Source: Acetoanaerobium noterae (GTDB taxonomy: Bacteria; Bacillota; Clostridia; Peptostreptococcales; Filifactoraceae). From it: a DNA stretch of 64,000 bases. Below are positions 37,787 to 46,723 of the stretch, piece after piece. How positions within the stretch are numbered: the first letter of the stretch is position 1; each line of letters begins with the position of its first letter. The stretch lies in assembly GCF_900168025.1 (NCBI RefSeq), contig NZ_FUYN01000007.1, positions 1-64,000 on the forward strand, written 5' to 3'. Made by a program: the position numbers and the translations under genes. Under the pieces are notes generated by a model. It was not told where the DNA came from. It made no database searches and worked only from the letters and a program-made list of their open reading frames with translations.

Positions 37787-38275
37787 ATGTCATATAAAGA
37801 TGAACTGGCGGTAAAAATAGCTACCTATTCAGGCGAACAAATGGTTGCTTTGGCATATGAAGCACTTATTGAAAATCTTCAGGATGCAAAAGAAGCTATA
37901 AATTTAAAAGAAAAAGACATATTGAATGAAAAAATAGATCATAACAGAGAGATTCTAGCTCACCTTACGGCAACGCTTGGAATAGAGGAAGATGAAGTGT
38001 CTCTTACTACAAAGCAGCTTTATCTTTATATCAACAAGTTGATGACAGACGGAGTTATGAGGTATAATATAGCTGCGATTGATGAAGCTATAAAGATAAT
38101 TATTCCTCTTAGAGATGGCTGGAGAGAGCTATCTCTAAAGCTAATGGAATTAGAATCACAAAAAATGCAAAGTAACCAATCTAAATCTGAAAAAGCCTCT
38201 GTATATACGGGGATGACTTATGGAAAGAGCGATGTTTCTATCTATTCAGATTCTAAGGATTGGGAAAAGGGCTAA
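37787..38275 (+). CDS. FliS-like chaperone paralogue
   Basis: A 162-residue protein whose first 125 residues fit the FliS four-helix pattern: GEQMVALAYEALIENLQDAKEAI, then ILNEKIDHNREILAHLTATLGI, then LYLYINKLMTDGV and IDEAIKIIIPLRDGWREL. The tail of about 37 residues is polar and extra. It is clearly diverged from FliS at 15376-15756. Placed right after the second flagellin, it may be that flagellin's dedicated export chaperone. CTGGAGGTAAG precedes the ATG. Confidence 0.75.
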   Translation: MSYKDELAVKIATYSGEQMVALAYEALIENLQDAKEAINLKEKDILNEKIDHNREILAHLTATLGIEEDEVSLTTKQLYLYINKLMTDGVMRYNIAAIDEAIKIIIPLRDGWRELSLKLMELESQKMQSNQSKSEKASVYTGMTYGKSDVSIYSDSKDWEKG

Positions 38276-38320
38276 AAAATTTAAGAGCAAATCTAGCATC
38301 TGTCGCAAAAGGAGCCAGTT

Positions 38321-40474
38321 ATGGATATAGTTAAAATATTGCAGCAAGAGTTTAATCTTAAGCCTTTTCAGGTAGAAAACACACTTGCTCTTATAGACGA
38401 AGGAAAGACGATTCCTTTTATAGCCAGATATAGGAAAGAACAAACGGGCGAAATGACTGATACTGTTCTTAGACAATTTGATGAGAGACTTAAATATCTA
38501 AAAAATCTCATCGAGCGCAAGGAACAGGTAGAAAGACTAATAGAAGAGCAAGGAAAGCTAACTGAAGAGCTACAAAAATCTCTAGAGCTAGCAACCACTC
38601 TTCAAGAAGTCGAAGATATCTATGCTCCATTTAAGCAGAAGAAGAGAACTAGAGCCACTGTAGCTAGGGAAAAAGGCCTTGAGCCTCTTAGTGAAATTTT
38701 GATTCTAGGACAAAAAGATGTATATAAAGAAGCAGAAAATTTCCTAGATGAAGAAAAAGGTGTAGCTAGTATAGAGGATGCAATAGCAGGAGCTATGGAT
38801 ATAGTGGCTGAGACTATTGCTGATGATTTTGAGCTAAAGAAGAAGCTAAGAGCTATAGTATTTAGGGAAGCTGTACTTGAAACATCTGCTAAAAAAGGCA
38901 GTGAAGAAAAAGAAGACTTCCTAGTATATAAAATGTACCATGAATACTCTGAGCTATGCAGCAAGATGCCAGCCCACAGAGTACTGGCGGTGAACCGTGG
39001 TGAAAAAGAAGATATCTTAAAAGTTAAACTAAATTATCCTCTAGAAAAGATAACTGAGGTATCAGAAAGAGCCTATGTAAAATCAGATATCCATAAAGCT
39101 GTCATGGCAGATACTATAAAGGATAGCTTAAATAGATTGATGCTTCCCTCTCTAGAAAGAGAGCTAAGAACTAGCATAACAGAGATGGCAGAAGAGAGAG
39201 CTATTGCTGTTTTTGGCGAGAATCTTAGAAATCTTCTTATGCAGTCTCCACTTTATGGAAAAACTGTACTAGGCTGGGATCCGGCTTACCGTACTGGCTG
39301 TAAGATAGCTGTAGTTGATGAGACAGGAAAGGTACTAGATACCACAACTGTATATCCTACAGTGCCACAAAATAAAGTAGCAGAAACTAAGAAAGAAATA
39401 CTTAAGTTAATTGATAAACACAATATAGATATAATTGCGATAGGTAATGGAACAGCATCTAGGGAATCTGAAGCTATAGTTGCTGATATAGTAAAAGAAA
39501 GCTCAAGAAAAGTAAGCTTTATAATAGTAAGTGAAGCTGGAGCATCTGTTTACTCAGCATCTGCACTAGGAGAGGAAGAGCTTCCAGAACTTAACGTATC
39601 AATTCGTGGAGCTGTATCTATAGCAAGAAGACTCCAGGACCCTCTATCTGAACTAGTAAAAATAGACCCAGAGCATATAGGAGTAGGTCAGTATCAGCAT
39701 GATGTAAATCAAAAGAGACTTTCAGAAGTGCTTACTGGAATAGTAGAGGACAGTGTAAACCGCGTAGGTGTAGATTTGAACACAGCATCATATGCTATTC
39801 TTTCATATGTGGCTGGAATTAATAAAACTATAGCTAAAAATATCATAAAATACAGGGATGAAAATGGAAAGTTTTCTACTAGAAAGCAATTGCTTAAGGT
39901 TGCAAGATTAGGACCTGCTGCATACGAGCAGTGTGCAGGCTTTTTAAGAGTAAAGGAATCTGGCGAGGTTCTAGATAGAACTGGAGTGCATCCAGAATCC
40001 TACAAGGCTGCCTATGCCTTACTTGAAAAGATGGGCATATCTAAAGAGGATGCTCAGTATCCAGAAAAAACTGAGTTTACTTCAAAAGTAGAAGAGCTAA
40101 GCCTAAGAGATATAGCTCAGGAGCTAGAAATAGGACTTCCTACACTTAGAGATATAGTAAAAGAGCTTTCTAAGCCTGGACGTGATATCAGAGATGAGGG
40201 AGCAATGGCTCCTATACTTAGATCTGATATTTTAAAGCTAGAGGATTTAGAAATAGGAATGATACTTCAAGGTACAGTTCGTAATGTAGTGGATTTTGGA
40301 GCTTTTGTGGACATAGGTATCAAAAACGATGGTCTCGTTCATATATCTCAGCTATCTGACAAATATGTGAAAAATCCTATGGAGGTTGTGTCTGTAGGAG
40401 ATGTAGTTGAGGTCAGAGTAATTGATATAGATAGACAAAGAGGCAAGGTATCGCTTTCTATGAAAAAAGCTTAA
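38321..40474 (+). CDS. tex: Tex family RNA-binding protein
   Basis: A 717-residue Tex protein, a nucleic-acid-binding factor related to Spt6. N-terminal helical domain (LALIDEGKTIPFIARYRKEQTG), the YqgF-like RNase H fold (VLGWDPAYRTGCKIAVVD, about 317-334), the helix-hairpin-helix part (LNTASYAILSYVAGINKTIAKNI) and an S1 domain at the C-terminus (GMILQGTVRNVVDFGAFVDIGIKNDGLVHISQLS, about 643-676). Forty-five bases after the FliS paralogue; an own promoter was not obvious. Confidence 0.94.
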   Translation: MDIVKILQQEFNLKPFQVENTLALIDEGKTIPFIARYRKEQTGEMTDTVLRQFDERLKYLKNLIERKEQVERLIEEQGKLTEELQKSLELATTLQEVEDIYAPFKQKKRTRATVAREKGLEPLSEILILGQKDVYKEAENFLDEEKGVASIEDAIAGAMDIVAETIADDFELKKKLRAIVFREAVLETSAKKGSEEKEDFLVYKMYHEYSELCSKMPAHRVLAVNRGEKEDILKVKLNYPLEKITEVSERAYVKSDIHKAVMADTIKDSLNRLMLPSLERELRTSITEMAEERAIAVFGENLRNLLMQSPLYGKTVLGWDPAYRTGCKIAVVDETGKVLDTTTVYPTVPQNKVAETKKEILKLIDKHNIDIIAIGNGTASRESEAIVADIVKESSRKVSFIIVSEAGASVYSASALGEEELPELNVSIRGAVSIARRLQDPLSELVKIDPEHIGVGQYQHDVNQKRLSEVLTGIVEDSVNRVGVDLNTASYAILSYVAGINKTIAKNIIKYRDENGKFSTRKQLLKVARLGPAAYEQCAGFLRVKESGEVLDRTGVHPESYKAAYALLEKMGISKEDAQYPEKTEFTSKVEELSLRDIAQELEIGLPTLRDIVKELSKPGRDIRDEGAMAPILRSDILKLEDLEIGMILQGTVRNVVDFGAFVDIGIKNDGLVHISQLSDKYVKNPMEVVSVGDVVEVRVIDIDRQRGKVSLSMKKA

Positions 40475-40488
40475 TAAAAATAAGTTTG

Positions 40489-40507
40489 ACTAATGATTAT
40501 CATTGAC
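40489..40507. promoter_or_regulatory. Candidate Fur box
   Basis: A 19-base site matching 15 of 19 positions of the Fur consensus GATAATGATWATCATTATC, with a perfect 13-base palindromic core AATGATTATCATT at 40492-40504. It overlaps the -35 element of the ribU promoter, a place where a bound repressor would block transcription. Confidence 0.55.
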
Positions 40508-40531
40508 AATTATAGAGCAAATAGGTATACT
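40503..40531 (+). promoter_or_regulatory. Sigma-A promoter of ribU
   Basis: Perfect -35 TTGACA (40503-40508), 17-base spacer, TATACT (40526-40531). The transcript would begin just before the FMN riboswitch. Confidence 0.8.
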
Positions 40532-40553
40532 ATAAATATACAACTTAATATTT

Positions 40554-40661
40554 CTTCAGGGCAGGGTGAAATTCCCGACCGGCGGTAAAGTCCGCGAGCT
40601 GCATAGGCAGTTGACTTGGTGAAATTCCAAGACCGACAGTAAAGTCTGGATGGGAGAAGAT
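40554..40661 (+). promoter_or_regulatory. FMN riboswitch (RFN element)
   Basis: The conserved blocks of the RFN element are all present in order: TTCAGGGCAGGGTGAAATTC, CCGACCGGCGGTAAAG, TCCGCGAGC, GGTGAAATTCCAAGACCGAC, AGTAAAGTCTGGATGGGAGA. Binding of FMN should favour the terminator at 40688-40716 and so lower ribU expression when flavin is plentiful. Confidence 0.97.
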
Positions 40662-40687
40662 AAGCTATTTATTATGCTATTAGTAAG

Positions 40688-40716
40688 CCTGGAGATAATT
40701 TTATTTCCAGGTTTTT
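40688..40716 (+). terminator. Riboswitch-controlled terminator
   Basis: CCTGGAGATA pairs with TATTTCCAGG, followed by TTTTTT. It lies between the RFN aptamer and ribU and is the expected expression platform. Confidence 0.88.
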
Positions 40717-40827
40717 TAATTTTAAATAGTAAAAGGGTTTCTGATATTATTGCAATATATGATTGCGTATAGGCAGAGACTTATCTTCTTAATTATATTT
40801 TACTTATATTTTTTAGGAGGAATTATA

Positions 40828-41433
40828 ATGGAAAAAGCAGTAACAAAAAAGCAAGCTATCAGTACATCTAAAATGGTCAAGATTTCTATACTTGGAGTAA
40901 TGTCTTTTATACTAATGTTTATGAATCTGCCACTACCTATATTTCCAGCTTTTTTAAAGATTGATTTTGCAGATATTCCATCCGTTATTGGTGGATTTGC
41001 ACTAGGTCCAGTAGCAGGAATAATGATTCAGCTGATTAAAAACATTCTACACTTTATGTTTGATAACAGCACAGGCGGAGTAGGAGAGATATCTAACTTT
41101 ATAGTTGGAGGCTCATTTGTATTAGTTTCAAGCAGTATATACCATGCCATGAGAAGTAAAAAAGGTGCAATAATCGGAAGTATAGCAGGAACTATAGTTA
41201 TGGCTATGGTGGGAGCCCTTTCAAACTATTTCCTAATCATTTCTTTTTACTCAAATATCATGCCGATAGATGTTATTATCAACCTAGGAACAGTTGTAAA
41301 CTCAGCAATCCACGATAAATTAACTCTAGTGCTTTACGGAGTAATTCCGTTTAATATCTTCAAAGGTATAGTAATATCAGTAGTTACTGCCTTACTTTAT
41401 AAAAAAGTTACCCCGATTTTAAAGAAGAGATAG
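40828..41433 (+). CDS. ribU: Riboflavin ECF transporter substrate-binding subunit RibU
   Basis: A 201-residue integral membrane protein with about six helices, the S component that binds riboflavin and docks on a shared ECF energising module. Typical are KISILGVMSFILMFMNLPLPIFPAFLKIDFADIPSVIGGFALGP and the C-terminal GVIPFNIFKGIVISVVTALLYKKV. ATG 40828 is chosen because AGGAGG lies 8 bases upstream; an in-frame TTG at 40750 precedes it without a ribosome site. The FMN riboswitch upstream confirms the substrate. Confidence 0.94.
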   Translation: MEKAVTKKQAISTSKMVKISILGVMSFILMFMNLPLPIFPAFLKIDFADIPSVIGGFALGPVAGIMIQLIKNILHFMFDNSTGGVGEISNFIVGGSFVLVSSSIYHAMRSKKGAIIGSIAGTIVMAMVGALSNYFLIISFYSNIMPIDVIINLGTVVNSAIHDKLTLVLYGVIPFNIFKGIVISVVTALLYKKVTPILKKR

Positions 41434-41751
41434 TTAGCTACTGGATTAATAGAGCTATTAATTACAGAATAAATAAATTAGTAGTTGATTAAACTACAGG
41501 CAAGGTTATTATTTTTAAAATTTATATTTGCACCAACGGCTCTTTTTATTAAGACTATTTATCTACGTATAGTCTAAATTAAGAAGAGCTTTTATTTTGT
41601 ATAAAAAATTGGTTATAAAAACTAGGCTTTAAGTATTTTCTGGCTTACTAAAATTAATTATAAAGAGAGTGGATGTTATTTTTTGCCTATTTTTGTTATA
41701 ATATTAAGGTTAAGGTTTAATATTTTTGATTTTTGAAAACTAGGAGAAAAT
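41434..41751. other. Intergenic region between ribU and tsaE
   Basis: About 318 AT-rich bases. A TATAAT at 41697-41702 may be the -10 of the t6A operon, but no -35 at 16-18 bases is convincing. Short hairpins (ACTAT...ATAGT near 41552-41573) have no T tract. No ORF or known RNA was recognised. Confidence 0.5.
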
Positions 41752-42204
41752 ATGATTTATTTAATAGATGAGCAAATGACTAAATATATAGGTGAAAAGC
41801 TAGGAAAGCTTCTAAAACCCAATGATGTTTTAGCTTTAACTGGAGATTTGGGCGCAGGAAAGACTATGATGACTCAATCTATAGCGAGGGGAATGGGGAT
41901 AGAAGACTATATAACCAGTCCTACCTTTACTATAGTTCAGGAATATGAAGGAAAGCTTCCGCTATTTCATTTTGATGTGTACAGAATAGCTGATGAAGAG
42001 GAAATGTATTACATAGGCTTTGATGAATATCTAGCTAGAGGAGGAGTCTGCATTATAGAGTGGGCGAATTTAATTGAAAGCATTCTTCCAAAGGAAAGGC
42101 TAGATATAGAGCTTCTATATACGGAAAAAGAGGGCAGAAACATGAGACTTACACCTCATGGAGCAAGGTATGAGGATTTAGTAAAGGAGCTGATTGAGGA
42201 GTGA
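41752..42204 (+). CDS. tsaE: tRNA t6A synthesis ATPase TsaE
   Basis: A 150-residue P-loop ATPase that resets the TsaBD complex in threonylcarbamoyl-adenosine (t6A37) synthesis. Walker A GDLGAGKTM near residues 31-39, then SPTFTIVQEY and PLFHFDVYRI. First of four overlapping genes tsaE-tsaB-rimI-tsaD. AGGAG precedes the ATG. Stop overlaps the GTG of tsaB. Confidence 0.94.
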   Translation: MIYLIDEQMTKYIGEKLGKLLKPNDVLALTGDLGAGKTMMTQSIARGMGIEDYITSPTFTIVQEYEGKLPLFHFDVYRIADEEEMYYIGFDEYLARGGVCIIEWANLIESILPKERLDIELLYTEKEGRNMRLTPHGARYEDLVKELIEE

Positions 42205-42893
42205 AGATATTAGGAATAGATACTTCATCATCGTCCTTATCTGTTGCGGTGATGGACGATGATTTATTAAAGGGTGAGTTTACTTTAAATCACAAGCTGA
42301 CTCATTCTGAGCAGATGATGCCGCTTTTAGACAGCTTGCTTTCTCATTTAGAGCTTAAGATGTCAGACATAGACCTTATAGGGGTAAGCGTGGGTCCTGG
42401 CTCATTTACAGGAATTAGGATAGGTGTAGCTGCGGCAAATGCTATGGCTATGGCTCTAGACATTCCAGTAGTTGGGATATCTAGTCTAGAGGCTATGGCA
42501 TATACAGCAGGAGAGACAGCTTACACAATAGTATCGACTTTCGATGCTCAAAGAGATAGGTTCTATTTTAATGCATATAGATTTGAAAATTCAGAGCTTA
42601 AGGCTTTAGAAACTGAAGATGTACTTGAAAAGGAAGACCTAATTAAAAAACTAGAATCCTATGATAAAGTGCTACTTCTAGGAGATGCTGTTTTTATAAA
42701 TGAAGAGCTACCACTTAATGTAAAAAAAGCAAAAAGAGCGGTAAGATATGTAAGAGCATCTAGCGTATGTGAGTTAGCCCATAGAGACTATTTACTTGGA
42801 AAGACTGGTTTTGCAGTTCCAGTATACTTAAGAAAATCTCAAGCAGAGATTCAATTTGAAGAGCGTATGAGCAAAGAGGTAAACAATGGGTGA
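42201..42893 (+). CDS. tsaB: t6A synthesis scaffold TsaB
   Basis: A 230-residue ASKHA-fold protein that dimerises with TsaD. Start ILGIDTSSSSLSVAVMD, then VGVSVGPGSFTGIRIGVAAANAMA, are standard TsaB wording. The GTG start overlaps the tsaE stop (GTGA), with AAAGGAG 10 bases upstream. It overlaps rimI by 8 bases. Confidence 0.93.
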   Translation: MKILGIDTSSSSLSVAVMDDDLLKGEFTLNHKLTHSEQMMPLLDSLLSHLELKMSDIDLIGVSVGPGSFTGIRIGVAAANAMAMALDIPVVGISSLEAMAYTAGETAYTIVSTFDAQRDRFYFNAYRFENSELKALETEDVLEKEDLIKKLESYDKVLLLGDAVFINEELPLNVKKAKRAVRYVRASSVCELAHRDYLLGKTGFAVPVYLRKSQAEIQFEERMSKEVNNG

Positions 42894-43347
42894 TTTTAAG
42901 ATTTACGATATGAATAAGGATAATGTAGATGGAGTTTATGAAGTCGAAATTTTATCGTTTACAGATACTTGGAGCAAAAAGGCTTTTGTAGATGAGCTAA
43001 AAAATAATCTGGCATATTACAAAGTAATAGTAGACGAGGAAATTTCGAAGGTAGTTGCCTTTGGAGGACTTTGGAAGGTGCTAGATGAAGCCCATATCAC
43101 GAATATTGCTGTTCATCCTGAGTATAGAGGAAAAAAACTTGGAAATATGATAGTAGAGGCTTTGATTGAAAAGGCTAAGGAAATAGATATAGCTGAGATG
43201 ACACTGGAAGTCAGAGCATCTAATGAAACAGCGAAGAATTTATATGCCAAATACGGATTTAAGATAGCAGGTATTCGTAAGGAATACTATCAAGATAACA
43301 AGGAAGATGCGATTATCATGTGGAAGTCTATGAAGGAGTTAGGTTAA
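42886..43347 (+). CDS. rimI: Ribosomal protein S18 alanine N-acetyltransferase RimI
   Basis: A 153-residue GNAT acetyltransferase. The acetyl-CoA-binding motif is near residues 70-90 (ITNIAVHPEYRGKKLGNMIVEAL), and EVRASNETAKNLYAKYGFKIAGIRKEYYQDNKEDAIIMW is the usual RimI ending. Its place between tsaB and tsaD is common in Firmicutes. Directly adjoins tsaD. Confidence 0.92.
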   Translation: MGDFKIYDMNKDNVDGVYEVEILSFTDTWSKKAFVDELKNNLAYYKVIVDEEISKVVAFGGLWKVLDEAHITNIAVHPEYRGKKLGNMIVEALIEKAKEIDIAEMTLEVRASNETAKNLYAKYGFKIAGIRKEYYQDNKEDAIIMWKSMKELG

Positions 43348-44367
43348 ATGAAGGATATACTGAGTCTTGCTATAGAGACTAGCTGTGATGAAACCTCAGC
43401 TGCTGTGCTTAAAAATGGCAGAGAAGTAAAATCAAATATTATAATGAGTCAAATTGATATACACAAAAAATTTGGAGGAGTAGTACCAGAGGTAGCTTCT
43501 CGTAACCATGTTCAAGATATAAATCCAGTTATTAAGCAGGCACTTGATACTGCAGGAGTTAGCTTTAAGGATTTGGATATCATAAGTGTAACCTATGGAC
43601 CAGGGCTTGTAGGAGCGCTTTTAGTAGGTTTAGCAAGTGCAAAGGCTCTAGCCTATGCCTTAGATATTCCATTAGTAGGAGTACACCATATAGAGGGGCA
43701 TATAGCGGCCAATTACATCGCTCATGAAAAGCTAGAGCCACCATTTATTTGCCTTGTTGTATCTGGGGGACATACTCATCTTGTAAAGGTCGCTGATTAT
43801 GGCAAGTATGAAATACTTGGAAGGACAAGAGATGATGCGGCTGGAGAGGCATATGACAAGGTAGCAAGGGCAATAGGGCTAGGCTATCCTGGAGGACCAC
43901 TAATAGACAAGCTTGCAAGGGAAGGAAATCCTCATGCTATTAGCTTTCCACGCACCTACCTAGAGGAAGCATCCTATGATTTTAGCTTTTCTGGATTAAA
44001 GTCAGCAGTGCTCAATTATCTAAATGGTATGAAAATGAAAGCTGAGCCTATAAATGAAGCTGATGTTGCGGCATCCTTTCAAGAAGCTGTAATAGAGGTG
44101 CTATCAGCAAAGCTCATTCGTGCTTGCGAGGAGCATGGGCTAAAGCAAGCTGCCATAGCTGGTGGAGTGTCTGCAAACAGCGCTCTAAGAGAGCGGTTAG
44201 AAACTATGTGCAAAAAAGAAGAGATAGATTTTTATTATCCACCTCTAGAACTTTGCACTGACAATGCTGCCATGATAGGCAGTGCAGGTTATTATGAATA
44301 TATTAATGGTTATACTTCTTCGTTAGATTTAAACGCAAAGCCGGGACTTAGGCTAGGAGACAAATAG
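43348..44367 (+). CDS. tsaD: tRNA threonylcarbamoyltransferase TsaD
   Basis: A 339-residue catalytic subunit that moves the threonylcarbamoyl group to A37 of ANN-decoding tRNAs. It has [10 protein letters not shown] near 11-20, the metal ligands H114 and H118 in [15 protein letters not shown], and SGLKSAVLN. TsaC/YwlC, which makes the donor, is not in this window. Ends 4 bases from the convergent ABC-F gene, with no terminator visible between. Confidence 0.96.
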   Translation: MKDILSLAIETSCDETSAAVLKNGREVKSNIIMSQIDIHKKFGGVVPEVASRNHVQDINPVIKQALDTAGVSFKDLDIISVTYGPGLVGALLVGLASAKALAYALDIPLVGVHHIEGHIAANYIAHEKLEPPFICLVVSGGHTHLVKVADYGKYEILGRTRDDAAGEAYDKVARAIGLGYPGGPLIDKLAREGNPHAISFPRTYLEEASYDFSFSGLKSAVLNYLNGMKMKAEPINEADVAASFQEAVIEVLSAKLIRACEEHGLKQAAIAGGVSANSALRERLETMCKKEEIDFYYPPLELCTDNAAMIGSAGYYEYINGYTSSLDLNAKPGLRLGDK

Positions 44368-44371
44368 ATAG

Positions 44372-46306
44372 TTAATCCTGCTGGGCTTCTAGTAGCATTT
44401 CCCAAGTGCTCATAAGCTCATGCAGGATTTTTTCTTTGTCTGATTTTTGCTCTGCAACTTCCTTGACTTTTTCGGGATTTGAATAGATTTCCTCAAGGCA
44501 AAGCAGTTCATTTAGATTTTCTATTTCTAGCTCAGTATTATGAATAGCTTCTTCAGTTTCTGTGATTTGCTTTTTTAATTTTTTCTCTTCTTTTTCTTTT
44601 TCCTTGTCCTTCTTGCGCTGGATTTTAAGCTGAGTTTTGGTAGTAGTATCCTCTCTTTGGTTAGCAAACTCTAGAGCAGCTTTTTCAGCTGCACGTTTTT
44701 CGATATAGTAATCGTAGTTGCCTAGATAGCTTTTTACGCTCTGGTCTTCTAATACTAGGATTTGATCAGGTACCTTATTTAAAAAATATCTATCGTGGGA
44801 GATTACAAACACAGTTCCTTCATAGTTCGTGATAGCATCCTCAAGAACCTCTTTAGATTCTATATCGAGATGGTTTGTAGGCTCATCTAGAAATAAAAAG
44901 TTTGAATCTGAAAGCATGAGCTTAAGTAGCGAAATCCTAGCTTTTTCGCCTCCGCTCAAGGTTCCTATTAGCTTGTATACCTCGTCGCCTGTAAATAGGA
45001 AAGCTCCTAGCATATTTCTTACTTTTGTTTCTGTAAAGTTAGGATAGGTAGACCATACTTCTTCAAGCACAGTTTTATCAGGCTGTAAATCATCTCTTTC
45101 CTGGTCAAAATAAACTGGATACACATTGGTTCCAAAATCTATATCTCCATCAAAGCTTTTGTCTACTCCAAGAAGTATATTGAACAAAGTTGATTTTCCA
45201 GCTCCATTGGCTCCGATGAGTGCAATTTTTTCTCCTCTGTATATATCCAAATCCACGTTTTGAAATAGACATCTTTCTCCGTATGACTTACTTAAGCCTC
45301 TTGCTTTTAATACATCCTTACCGCTTTTAACTGAAGGCTCAAAAGTAATCTTTGCCCGTTTTTTCATGTAGTTTGGCTTTTCTACTACATCCATTTTATC
45401 AAGAAGCTTTTCTCTACTTCTAGCACGTTTTACTTGTTTTTCTCTTCCAAAAGCCTTTAGCTGGTCTATTACTTCTTGTTGGCGTTTTCTTTCAGCTAGA
45501 TTTTCTTCGTAGGCTTTTTCATCTAGCTCAGCTTGTATTTCTCTTTGCGAGATATAATAGGAATAGTTGCCATTATATACTCGAATAGACTTGTTAAAAA
45601 GCTCGAAGGTTCTATTTGTAAGCTGGTCTAGGAAATATCTGTCATGGGATATCACGAAGATAGTTCCTCTATATTGACGTAGAAAAGCCTCTAGCCACTG
45701 AACAGAATCGGTGTCTAGGTGGTTTGTTGGCTCATCAAGAAGGAGTATATCAGGCTTTTTTAGAAGTAGCTTTCCTAGCATTACTCTAGTTTTTTCTCCT
45801 CCTGAAAGCATCCTTACCTTTTTACTTAAATCCTCTTCCTTAAAGCCTAAGCCGATAAGTATGCCTTTTGCTTCTGAATTATATGCATAGCCGTTAATTT
45901 TTGTAAACTCATCGGTTTTCTTTGTGTATTGCTTCATAAGTCTATCTAGCTTGTCGTGGTCTTCTAAAGAACCAGCTTCAGCTATGTCGTGCTCTAGCAC
46001 TCTGATTTCCTTTTCTAGAAGCATAACCTCTTCAAAAACCGTAAGCACTTCTTCTATTAAAGTGTTATCGTTTTCTATATCCACATGCTGAGAGAGATAT
46101 CCAATGGACAAATCCTTTGCATAAAAAATATCTCCTAAGTCATAATCTACTTCCTTGGTTATGATTTTAAAGAGGGTAGTTTTTCCTGTGCCGTTTGACC
46201 CTACTAGTGCCACTCGTTCGCCTTCATTTATTGTAAACGAGATATCCTCTAGTATGACATCGACCCCAAAGCTCTTTTTTATATTATTCATTGCTATAGA
46301 TATCAT
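44372..46306 (-). CDS. ABC-F ATPase (YdiF type)
   Basis: A 644-residue soluble tandem-ABC protein without membrane helices. Walker A GSNGTGKTT near 37-45 and GANGAGKST near 362-370; signatures LSGGEKTRVML and LSGGEKARISLL; DEPTNHLD twice; a charged linker between the domains and a long C-terminal coiled coil (KIQRKKDKEKEKEEKKLKKQ). ABC-F proteins act on the ribosome, as translation factors or antibiotic protection. Length and tail suggest a YdiF-like housekeeping member. Start ATG 46306 is preceded by AGG at modest spacing; ATG 46291 is an alternative. Confidence 0.93.
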   Translation of the reverse strand: MISIAMNNIKKSFGVDVILEDISFTINEGERVALVGSNGTGKTTLFKIITKEVDYDLGDIFYAKDLSIGYLSQHVDIENDNTLIEEVLTVFEEVMLLEKEIRVLEHDIAEAGSLEDHDKLDRLMKQYTKKTDEFTKINGYAYNSEAKGILIGLGFKEEDLSKKVRMLSGGEKTRVMLGKLLLKKPDILLLDEPTNHLDTDSVQWLEAFLRQYRGTIFVISHDRYFLDQLTNRTFELFNKSIRVYNGNYSYYISQREIQAELDEKAYEENLAERKRQQEVIDQLKAFGREKQVKRARSREKLLDKMDVVEKPNYMKKRAKITFEPSVKSGKDVLKARGLSKSYGERCLFQNVDLDIYRGEKIALIGANGAGKSTLFNILLGVDKSFDGDIDFGTNVYPVYFDQERDDLQPDKTVLEEVWSTYPNFTETKVRNMLGAFLFTGDEVYKLIGTLSGGEKARISLLKLMLSDSNFLFLDEPTNHLDIESKEVLEDAITNYEGTVFVISHDRYFLNKVPDQILVLEDQSVKSYLGNYDYYIEKRAAEKAALEFANQREDTTTKTQLKIQRKKDKEKEKEEKKLKKQITETEEAIHNTELEIENLNELLCLEEIYSNPEKVKEVAEQKSDKEKILHELMSTWEMLLEAQQD

Positions 46307-46516
46307 AAAATTTAACCTAAACCTTTCAATTTGTGATAAAATATTATCAATTGCTACTAATATTTATACACTTTATAAAATATATATTTATAAATAGTTA
46401 TCAGATTATTGAAAATAATAACTTTTTATTGTAAATACAATCAGGCTCCAGAAACTCATTTAGTACCTTAATGAGTAGGATTCTTATTGTACGTTTTATC
46501 AAGTAGTATATTTATT

Positions 46517-46560
46517 CTGTAAAAAGTTTTCGTTTTAACGTTAACGATACTATTTTACAG
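46517..46560. repeat. Long imperfect hairpin in the ABC-F/rex intergenic region
   Basis: CTGTAAAAAGT at the left pairs with ACTATTTTACAG at the right (one bulge), and TCGTT with AACGA inside. There is no T tract, so it is more likely an operator or a leader structure than a terminator. It is about 210 bases upstream of the ABC-F start. Confidence 0.55.
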
Positions 46561-46648
46561 GGTAATAACTCTAGTATCAAGCAATATTATATCATATGAC
46601 CGGTTTATATAGTAAGAAGTCATCACTGAGAGTCATAAGTAAATGAAA

Positions 46649-46677
46649 TTGACAAAGTTATGTTAAATCTTTATAAT
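46649..46677 (+). promoter_or_regulatory. Sigma-A promoter of rex
   Basis: Perfect TTGACA (46649-46654), 17-base spacer, perfect TATAAT (46672-46677). The next bases, TTGTAACAAAATAACA, loosely recall half-sites of the Rex operator and could mediate autoregulation, but the match is weak. Confidence 0.8.
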
Positions 46678-46723
46678 TGTAACAAAATAACAGAAAGTTC
46701 ATATCGATATGGAGGAAAAATAA

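Larger units (their letters stand above)
46307..46723. other. Divergent control region between the ABC-F gene and rex
   Basis: About 417 AT-rich bases. It holds a small inverted repeat CTCATT/AATGAG (46455-46475), a larger imperfect hairpin (46517-46560), and the rex promoter near 46650-46677. No ORF recognised. Confidence 0.6.

Noticed and set aside
46676-46693. Rex operator at the rex promoter
   Set aside because: Only half-site resemblance; the spacing does not fit the usual TTGTTAA-N4-TTAACAA.
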